In this document: piece after piece, positions 53,493 through 61,202 of the stretch
How positions within the stretch are numbered: position 1 is the first letter of the stretch
Layout of the letters: each line of letters begins with the position of its first letter
DNA from: Closterium sp. NIES-65
Taxonomy: Eukaryota; Streptophyta; Zygnematophyceae; Desmidiales; Closteriaceae
Reading direction: 5' to 3'
Assembly: GCA_948144175.1 (NCBI GenBank)
Contig: CANXME010002317.1
Coordinates: 2,356,001-2,420,000 of the forward strand
DNA length: 64,000 bases
Program-made: the position numbers and the translations under genes
The notes under the pieces: model-generated
Told to the model about the DNA's origin: nothing
Databases searched by the model: none
The model's input: only the letters and a program-made list of their open reading frames with translations

Positions 53493-54703
53493 CTACACCA
53501 CCGGAGCGGGTCCCTGGCCTCCATGCCCGTTCCGAGGGCAGGCACTTGCCACGTGGCCCGGCTGGCCGCAGCGGAAGCATGAGCCCCGGAACCCACGGCA
53601 ATTGGCCGTGGGCGGGGGGCCTCGCTTGGGTAAGAACGGCATCGGCCCGTTGTTTCCGCCGCGGTTGACACGAGCGTATCCGCTTGCCGCACGGTCCATC
53701 GCTGCCATGTCCGCGACCGCCTGCTTGAAGGGTCGAGAAGTCAGCAGGCTCTTCTGCTGGTACAGCTTAAAGCGCTTCGCCGTGCGAAAGTCGGAGGCGT
53801 CCTCCACTTGAAGCACCTCGAAACGCCCCGCGATGAGGTTGAGAGCGTGTGAGATGAGTTCGAGTCCGCCCGCCGGATCACCGCGCTGCGCCTTGTATTC
53901 GGCGTGCAGCAGGTACGCCCGCAGGTCCTCCAGTAGCTCCGCTTGCTCTCGCACGGAGTCGTTGACGAAGGTTGCCGCCGAGAAGGTAAGATTAGAAGAA
54001 GGGAGGGGGGGAAGGTTTTCCGTGCCAATAAAATTAACATTGTCGACTGGAGCCTCACCGGCTTCATCTTCAGAGTCGTCGGTGTCGTTGTCGACCGCTG
54101 GAGCAGGGGGAGCGGCAGTCGCTGCGTCGTTGTCATGCCGGTTCGTCCGTGCTCCCCGTGTGCCTTTCTCCTTTTTTGCAGTTTCTTTTTTAGCCGACGC
54201 AGATGCGGCGGGTAGTGCAGTTTCCGCGGCTGTAACGCTGACGGGTTGCTGCTGTAGAAGGGACAGCAGCGCGTTGACCTGGTCCGGGGTCAACGCCTGC
54301 GTCAGCGCAGGGGCGGCGGTCGCGTCAGACGAGGAGACTGCAGTCCGCCTCCTCTGACGCTGACGCGACGGTCCAGCAGCGGGTGCTGGCGTGTGCTCGG
54401 CGTCAGTCGCGTGTGCCGCGCCAGTCCCCGTCGCCACTTGCGCCACAGGTGCCACTGGCGCCACAGGCGCCACTGGCGCCACAGGCGCCACTGGCGCCAC
54501 AGGGACCGAAGGGTGCTGCTGGGTTTCGGCGTTTTTGTGGACCTCGAGCCCGCCCAGCAGCACGTCCACTGCAGTCGGGGCGGAAGGTCCGTCTTCTGCC
54601 CGACGCTTGTTACGGCGTTCGCCCGCAGAATCGCGGGCGTTACGGTCGGAGTCGGAAGCGGGGGTTGACGAGTTCCCGTTGTTAAGTGTCGGCGTAGGTG
54701 CCA
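53493..54703 (-). CDS. Gag-like protein of the DIRS/PAT element
   Basis: The likely start is ATG at 54703 (ACGATGGC); the frame is open further upstream to 54962. The protein has an Ala/Pro-rich N-terminal half with a VAPVAP repeat, a helical middle part, and a CCHC zinc knuckle near the end (CFRCGQPGHVASAC). Confidence 0.85.
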
Positions 54704-54814
54704 TCGTTGAGCGATTGAAGTTGAAAATGTCGCTGAGTAAAGTAGAGGGTGACTCGCCTCTAGGAAGCGATTTAATCATAGCCAGCTTGGAGGGAAAAAC
54801 TACTCGAGCGGAAA

Positions 54815-55000
54815 ATGTTGAGTGAGCCGTTTGAAAATTGAGAAACGTGGGTGGAGGGAAATGAGCTCCAACCCACGGTTTTTGTAGTTGGAGAAGGGCG
54901 TTTAGCGCGCTTCGACGATGCCAATTGTGCAGTACAAGCAGCTTCGCTTTCACAATACACAATTTTAAAAAACACTACATGTGTGTTTAAAAATTATAAT
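54815..55000 (-). repeat. DIRS/PAT left-hand repeat A1
   Basis: 186 bases nearly identical to A2 at 49629-49815, in the same orientation, ending ...AAAAATTATAAT at the element boundary. Confidence 0.92.
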
Positions 55001-55158
55001 TTACTGAAATTTCAGCCCAAAATGGAAGCATTTACTGATTTTCCAGGGAAAACGAAATTCAGAGCTACAAAATCAGCGTAATCAGCGTGTTTTACGCTGA
55101 CATCTGAGGGCCTGAACACCACAGTATAACTCCTCGCTACAGTCACCTACGTTACACC

Positions 55159-56328
55159 TCATTGTCTCAATACACTCCCCTTCGTTTCAAGCACCTTTGG
55201 TCTTATCACATCGTTCACTCCGTGCACAACCACCGATCTCAGCATCACAACATTCCCCCTCGTTACAGTCACCCTCGGCCCTTTGTCGGTGTACACTCTA
55301 ACACTCCAGTTCCCCTTAAGAGACGCCTTCTTAAGCCGCTGAGTGCCGTTGAACGCAAGTGTGACGTACTGGGAAGGGAGGGGGTTGGGGAGGGGAGAAT
55401 AAAATGAGCAGCATGGGTAGGATATGTAGGAACAGAACGCAAAGTACTTTCACTACCGTTAGCTTACCTGGTGGCCTCTCCGCTGCAAGACCAGCCTCGC
55501 CAGCCGTTTCTTGCCCTTAACGAAGTTCAGAAGCGTCCCGTTCCGCAGAAGCTGCACGTCGCTCCCTAGTAGCTGCTGCGTAGCAAACAGTTTCCTCTCC
55601 TCTCCCCTCACCTGCCCGCAGCCCTCACCTGGTGGCCTCTCCGTTGGGAGACCAGCTTCGCCAGCCGTTTCTTGCCCGTAACGAAGTTCAGAAGAGCCAC
55701 GTTCCGCAAAAGCTGCACGTCGTTCCCTAGCTGTTGCGCCACCGCGCGAGGCAAGGCGCGAATCGCGGCGTCGGTTGGGGCGAACACGGTGGCGTCGTCG
55801 CAAGAGAGGAAGGACGGAAATTCTGGAAGAAGGCCTGGAGAGACGGGGTGGGTTGAACAAACGTGTGTGAACGGTTGTGTTTCTAAGAGTCAACGCACGA
55901 GGCGCAGCGCAAATGGCGGCGTTGGACGGGGCGAATAAAGTGGCGTCGCAAGAGATTCGCATTGCTGAACAGCTCAACTTGGGCTCCGAACCGCCTCAAA
56001 ATGCGGGATTCTAGTAGATCTCGTAAATATCAATCTGAACGGTCCCACTGGGATAAATCAGTGATATATTTCTGATGTTATTCGCACCTGTGTCATTCAA
56101 AATCTCTGAGAAAAGCTCGAAACCGTTCGACCTAAGACCTCGGACGAGTTGTCTGGTTACTACCGAGCCATCATATTTCGCGAGCCCCCCGTAACTAGTG
56201 CAGGATCCGATTCCATCAGAGGAAGTAGAGGATTTTGAAAGGAGGTGTTTCGCTTCGCCAAAGAAACCCCTGTTAACTGTCGCATGGAAGCACACGAGAA
56301 AAATGATGACCTGTAACCCCAGGAACAT
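55159..56328 (-). CDS. Second secreted fasciclin (FAS1)-domain protein
   Basis: Exons 56328-56088, 55834-55629, 55368-55159; phases 1 and 0; 218 residues. Residues 1-17 are a signal peptide (MFLGLQVIIFLVCFHAT). The FAS1 domain has LRSNGFELFSEILNDTG, H1-like DDATVFAPTDAAIRALP, NDVQLLRNVALLNFVTGKK, and H2-like VVMLRSVVVHGVNDVI near the end. Length, exon number and intron phases match the fasciclin gene at 38739-41906, and intron 1 falls at the same place (after the T of ESTG/NDTG), so the two genes are paralogues separated by the transposon block, in convergent orientation. A copy of the exon 2 end and a diverged copy of its start are present in the introns. Confidence 0.82.
55468..55575 (-). 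repeat. Extra exon-like copy of FAS1-2 exon 2 (3' part)
   Basis: 108 bases, ACGCAG acceptor and GTAAGC donor, phase 0 at both ends, encoding QLLGSDVQLLRNGTLLNFVK and GKKRLARLVLQRRGHQ. It could be spliced in without a frameshift, repeating 36 residues, or replace the end of exon 2. Confidence 0.85.
55880..55965 (-). repeat. Diverged copy of the FAS1-2 exon 2 start
   Basis: Codons for SCDATLFAPSNAAICAAPRA mimic SCDDATVFAPTDAAIRALPR in intron 1, upstream of the working exon, but diverged. Confidence 0.8.
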
Positions 56329-58269
56329 TGCTAGTCGTCCAGTATCTACTATGTTAGCCTACTAAACCCGTGCTTTCTCTCCGAAATTCTGCCTTTTTTC
56401 ATGGGCCACAGCGCATTCCTGAACGCTCTCACTGATCCAATTCTTCGCTCTTCTTCATAAGTTCACTATGCTGGTTGGATCCTCGACTAAGTCTGAGTAG
56501 CTATTCTGGAGCGCGAAAAAATACCGGAAAGAGGGATCAACAAGAACCAGAGGGAAACGATTGATAGAAGTTACCACCTTTAGGTTACCAGCCGATTACA
56601 TAGATTCAGCTGCTGTGCTGCAAGGATATACAGTTCGCCTAAACTCGTCCCCGCATTTCGCTTACCAGATTCTGCATGCTCGCGACGATCAAGATTTCGC
56701 TAGATGCAGTGTGCTTCGTGGCTCGCAACGCAATCAACTTTGCGTGGTTTGTCTTGCACAAGAAGACGGAACGCGCCGCCGTCGACATTTGTGATGTGTT
56801 TGTCATGGAGCGGCTGCGATTTCGCGAGTTCCTTCCTTACTTGAAACAGATTATGGAGTTTGCGATGAAATGCGACAAGTTTGCGCTTCGCTGTGGTAAC
56901 CGGATGTCGTAGTATCGGTGACGAGACGCAACATTCGTGCGGTTTCCGATTGCAATGCGTGGCTGACGGCTGCCAGTTGCGTGCTGACGCTTCCACGTCA
57001 AGTATGTAACGTGGCCTCGTTCGGTATCGCTGACCCCGTTGCAGTGCGTCGCATCACTGCATATGAACAAAGATATTTGTGCTGTCAGCGTGCCATATCC
57101 TAATTTATATGAAACAAGTCGATTAATCAATCGTCTGTAGTGATGAATCATATTATATAGGCGAAATGATCTTTCTTGAAATAAGATAAATATATATATG
57201 ATTATTTGATTACACAGCACGATACATCGTTCAACGTAGAATCAGCCGTGTTTACATGTCTCACCTTTTCACTGTTAGATTTCACTCATGCCTGCAACGA
57301 AAGATTTCTGCTCTTTACAGTCACACGAGGTCGTGGCTAGCTCCATGCCTTTTTTGGTTCGTTCCCTCGCGGGGAAGGGTACCCGCCATACCAAATGTAT
57401 TCCCCAACCATGGACAAGCCAAATCACCGCGGCGCGACTGTGATAACCAGGCCAAAGTGCCACGTATGCTGGCCTGGGCATGAGTGGTTCGGGACAGGAT
57501 ACAGAACGCCCGTCTGGACCAGCCCACCCCAGCCACATCACATCACCACGTGCTTCTCGGAATTGCCGCGCCGCCCGGGATGGAAGCCCTCCTCACGAGT
57601 GCTGCATGGCATTTCACCAGGGTCCTCCCACACCACCACACCAAACCGCATGGACAAACTCGAGGCAAATGTGCGGCTCGAGATTGCTACATCCAAGGCG
57701 TTCATCATCCAGCTGCTGTTTTGCAGCCATCGATCCCCAGGCTAACCAGTCTCAAAGCCCCCATACCGTCTCAGTCATCATCACCCTCCAAAAACCACAA
57801 CCGAACCCATTCCCTTTTCTCCCCTCCTTGTTAGCGCTGAGACGCACTACTTCACATCACCCACACACTGCTTTTCAGCCTGTCAGTCAAGTTTCTGCTT
57901 CCGCCCGCTGCGAAACACCGAATTTTGCGGTCGACCAATGCTGGCTCCGTTTTCTTCGCCCTGCCGCCTGAGTCTTAGACCGCAGCTCGCGTGGTTTTTG
58001 TCGCCCTGCTGCTTGTGTCTTTGACCTCAGCGAGCGTGGCGGCAAGTGCCGCAGCTAGTTTGCTTTGAAGTATCTCAGACTCTCAGACCGGAGGTTACCT
58101 GTTTCGTTGCGAGCCTGTCTCTAGGGGAAGCTGTCCTCGTCGAGGTTGAATTAGCACCCTGCTTTCCGAGATTCTGTTGTCCTGTTTTCGTAATTGCAAA
58201 GAGAAAGGTTTTTTAATCGGAGTCATTTTCCAGAGTACTCTCCCAGCTTACTCAGAAAAGTCGCTGAAA
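56329..58269. other. Intergenic region between divergent genes
   Basis: About 1.9 kb between fasciclin gene 2 (-) and the kinase gene (+). A 116-codon frame at 57395-57745 starts with ATG (MYSPTMDKPNHRGATVITRP) and ends SHRSPG; it is not low-complexity but resembles nothing I know. AT-rich stretches at 57110-57220. No repeats of the exon-copy kind. Confidence 0.4.
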
Positions 58270-59787
58270 ATGGTGAGCTACGTCGATGGGCCAGAGCATT
58301 CGCCTTCCGTCGGCGGGCGACTCATAGGCGGTCGCTACCTTCGCCTGCGAAAGATCGGAACCGGGTCGCAAGGCGACGTATGGGAGTGTGAGGACATTCG
58401 CACGTCGCACCGCGTCGCATGCAAGTCCTTCTCCCCGTCCACGCGACGAACCAAATCCTCCGTGGCCGTCCTCGATATATACGCGGAGATGCGCGCGTTA
58501 CAAACCCTCGGCGGGCACCCGAACGTCGTACGCCTTATAGACTTCTTCGTCGATGCGACAGAAGTCCATATCATAATGGAACTTGTACAGGGCGGGGATT
58601 TGTGCACAGAAATCTGCGAGAACGGGCCGCTGCCGGAGCCGCTGGCTGCTACAGTGCTGCGTCAGCTCGCATCCGCTGTCGCTTTCTGCCACGCCAACGG
58701 CGTCGTGCATCGCGATATCAAGCCGGAGAACGTGCTGTTGGTGCGGCCGGTGCAGGAGAAACCAGAAGATTGGGAAAGTGAAGGGCTGGATAATTGTCAC
58801 CAGCAACAGAAGCTCCAGCCGCAGCAGCTTCTGGATTCGTGCCCGTTACCTCTCAGTTTTATCACACCAGAGGCGAGAGAAAATGCGCTGCTACGAAAAG
58901 GGGGCCTTCGTGGCGAGCAGGAAAAGAGTGCGATCATGGAGATGGCTTTGAGGAACAGGACGAATATCGCAGCACTCTTATCGAGTACGGACCTGGTAAC
59001 GGGGCAGACCTGCGCCGATATCAGCCCGAACGTCGTTCCGCAGAATCTGTCACCGCTTCCTGACCTCCAGTCACCGCCTCCTCATTCCCCCGCAGCTACT
59101 CCCAAATCAAGCCCGGTTCGGCCGTCCGTGTTTTCGCGCTTCGGGAGGCTAAAGATCCAGCAGGCCTTGGCGCATCGGCTAGGCCACGTGGGCGCGGGGC
59201 GGGGGATTGTCGGAGTGAAGCTGGCGGATTTCGCGCTGTCGACGACCGTGGATGGAGGGATGTCGGGGCAGAAGCACGGGCGGGGAGCGGGCACGCGCAT
59301 GTACATGGCTCCTGAAATGAAGCAGCGCGGTTCGGGACGGGGCTCAGGAGAGGGGAGAGGTGGAGAGGGAGGAGGTGGAGGGAGGAGAAGTGGCGTGACG
59401 GATGGTGCGCATAAGGATGTAACGAGAGGTGGAGAAGGGGAAATAGGAGGAGGAAAAGAACATTTTCGGTATTATGGGTGTAAGGCCGATGTTTGGAGCT
59501 TAGGAGTGACGCTGTGCGTGATTCTAACGGGGCTCATTCCGGTTTTCGACCAATCAGGCTGCTTGGATCTAGGCGACCCAGTCTGGAGAAGGGTTTCGTG
59601 GGCGGCGAAGGATCTCGTCCGTAAGATGCTCCAGGTGGACCCGAATCAACGGCTGAGCTCGTTCGAGGTTCTGGAGCACCCGTGGCTGAATCAGAGGGCG
59701 GTTCGGATGAGAGACATTGCCACCCGGTGCCCGAACCTACTCTCCCCGCTGCTTCCTGCCCCTGCTGTAAAGTCGCTGCGGGCTTGA
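58270..59787 (+). CDS. Ser/Thr protein kinase, CAMK-like, with large insert and DFA motif
   Basis: Intron-free, 505 residues from ATG at 58270 (AAAATGG). Kinase motifs in order: GTGSQGDV (30-37), VACK (K52), E73 in helix C, HRDIKPEN (148-154), ADFALST (DFA at 320-322), GTRMYMAPEM (341-350), ADVWSLGVTLCVILTGLIPV, and a C-terminal lobe ending RLSSFEVLEHPWL. About 160 residues are inserted between the catalytic loop and DFA, and a Gly/Arg-rich insert of about 45 follows the APE motif. The HRD and DFx aspartates and K52 are present, so it may be active. The lobe pattern fits the CAMK/SnRK/CDPK group, but there are no EF hands. Target unknown. The coding end is repeated downstream of the stop. Confidence 0.85.
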   Translation: MVSYVDGPEHSPSVGGRLIGGRYLRLRKIGTGSQGDVWECEDIRTSHRVACKSFSPSTRRTKSSVAVLDIYAEMRALQTLGGHPNVVRLIDFFVDATEVHIIMELVQGGDLCTEICENGPLPEPLAATVLRQLASAVAFCHANGVVHRDIKPENVLLVRPVQEKPEDWESEGLDNCHQQQKLQPQQLLDSCPLPLSFITPEARENALLRKGGLRGEQEKSAIMEMALRNRTNIAALLSSTDLVTGQTCADISPNVVPQNLSPLPDLQSPPPHSPAATPKSSPVRPSVFSRFGRLKIQQALAHRLGHVGAGRGIVGVKLADFALSTTVDGGMSGQKHGRGAGTRMYMAPEMKQRGSGRGSGEGRGGEGGGGGRRSGVTDGAHKDVTRGGEGEIGGGKEHFRYYGCKADVWSLGVTLCVILTGLIPVFDQSGCLDLGDPVWRRVSWAAKDLVRKMLQVDPNQRLSSFEVLEHPWLNQRAVRMRDIATRCPNLLSPLLPAPAVKSLRA

Positions 59788-59799
59788 TGCGCCCACAAC

Positions 59800-60410
59800 G
59801 CAAGGGTTGAAAGACATTGCCACTCGGTGCCCGAACCTGCTCCCTCTGCTTCCTGCTCTCTCCTCTGCTTCCTGCTCCTGCTGTAAAGTCGCTGCGGGCT
59901 TGATGCTCTCACAACGCAAGGGTTGAGAAACGTTGCCAGTTGGTGCCCGAACCTGCTCTCTCCGCTGCTTCCTGCTCCTGCCGCAAAGACGCTGAGGGCA
60001 TGACTTTACCCCTGCATCCTGCTCTCCCCACTGCTTCCTGTCCCTGCTGCGGAGACGCTGAGGACTTGATGCCACTACCTGCATTTCCCTCTCCAACACC
60101 CACGCAGCCACGCAACCCCTCACATACACGCTATTGCGGCTCCTCTAACAAGGTTGAGGGCCCATTTACACTCCGGCGGGGTTGAGAGGGGTTGAGAGAC
60201 ATTGTTATACGGTGTCTGAACCTGCTCTCCCCTCTGCTTCTTGCTCCTGCTACCAAGACACCAAGGGCTTGACACATACTTTTATGGATGGCCCTTATAC
60301 TCTTATACTTCCTCTCCCACTTATACTCTTTGCCTCGTCTTTGCCCAGCTGAGTCAATTCTCATATTACCAACTGCTTCCTGCTCCTGCTACCAAGACAC
60401 TTGATGGCTT
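59800..60410 (+). repeat. Copies of the kinase coding end beyond the stop codon
   Basis: The RDIATRCPNLLSPLLPAPAV-type segment is repeated at about 59808-59905, 59927-60003, 60015-60070, 60198-60272 and 60372-60410, increasingly diverged. Two keep the AAGTCGCTGCGGGCTTGATG end with the stop. It shows that an intron-free gene also has 3'-end copies. Confidence 0.88.
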
Positions 60411-61202
60411 GACACATACTTTTATGGATGGCCCTTATACTCTTATACTTCCTCTCCCTTATACTCTTTGTCTCTTCTCTGCCCTTCGGACTACGCCTCC
60501 TTCACCCTTCACTTGCTTTCCGAAATTCACCCTTCACCTGATTTTCGCCGGTCACCATTCACCTGCTCTCTGCCGTTCACCCTCGACCTCCTCTCCCCTT
60601 TTGGCACCACATACCCATACCAGTTACCTCCCTTTTCCCCTCTATTGCTGCTTCTGCACTGCTGCTCCAATAAGGAAGGTGGCTTCCACAAGCTTTTGCA
60701 TAAGTTTTGAGGTCGGGGTTTATACGGAGAATGGTTGGCCTGACCAGAGATTTTAATACGGGCTGATCAGGTTGTGAGAAGTTGTTGGGAAGGAAATAAA
60801 GGGGTTGTTGAATAAGCTATGGGGCGTAGCAGCACTTGATGTCACTATACTATTCACACTGTCAATGTGATCAATACATGTACATGCAAGCTTTATTGCT
60901 TTTCATCCTGATAATTTGAACTTATATTGCAAACCAAACAAAAATTCCTTACATGTCATTTCACTTAAGATTCATGGCACATAGGACGCGTAACATGATT
61001 ATTGGCAAGTTTTAGGTTGTAGCGAAACCATGCTAACTTGCGGTAATATAATTTGCATCAGGGCAGTTCATTCTTCCACGTAATTGATCGTTCACCACAT
61101 GTTTGCACCGCCTGATAGGGCCGCGTGACAGGAAGGTATCGTTAGCGTTCCTTTCGGCTTCACGCGTATAGCAGCGTTCACGTGACACAGGTGACCGAAG
61201 CT
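60411..61202. other. Intergenic region
   Basis: Kinase 3' flank and promoter side of the next gene. CT-rich at 60440-60650, AT-rich at 60840-61050. A TACTTTTATGGATGGCCCTT segment is duplicated (about 60276 and 60417). No gene seen. Confidence 0.5.

Larger units (their letters stand above)
49432..55000 (-). mobile_element. DIRS/PAT-type tyrosine-recombinase retrotransposon, looks whole
   Basis: About 5.57 kb on the minus strand with gag-like, reverse transcriptase/RNase H and tyrosine recombinase genes in that order. Split direct repeats have the PAT/kangaroo order: A1 (54815-55000) at the start; B1 (49816-49872), A2 (49629-49815) and B2 (49432-49488) at the end. The A pair (about 187 bp) and the B pair (57 bp) are almost identical within each pair. 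No target duplication is expected for this family, and the outer hAT subterminal sequence resumes on both sides. All three genes have long uninterrupted frames, so the copy looks whole and probably young. Confidence 0.9.
44099..55114 (-). mobile_element. hAT-superfamily DNA transposon carrying two nested insertions
   Basis: Limits proposed from similar ends: TAGGTCCCCAGAT at 44099 and, inverted at the right end, CAGGCCCTCAGAT from 55114 inward (10 of 13 match). Subterminal regions on both sides (44120-44260; 49345-49430 continuing at 55001-55100) hold short inverted motifs of the CTGA...TCAG kind, e.g. GCTGATGGATCAGC at 44126. The transposase gene lies inside on the minus strand. No convincing 8-bp target duplication is visible, so the ends are less sure than the inside. 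Two insertions: a 1.37-kb hAT element in the last exon and a DIRS-type retroelement in the promoter-side subterminal region. Confidence 0.6.

Noticed and set aside
44361-55114. A single hAT element from 44361 to 55114
   Set aside because: 44361 pairs better with 45727, where the 8-bp duplication is perfect; the flanks of 44361 and 55114 do not match.
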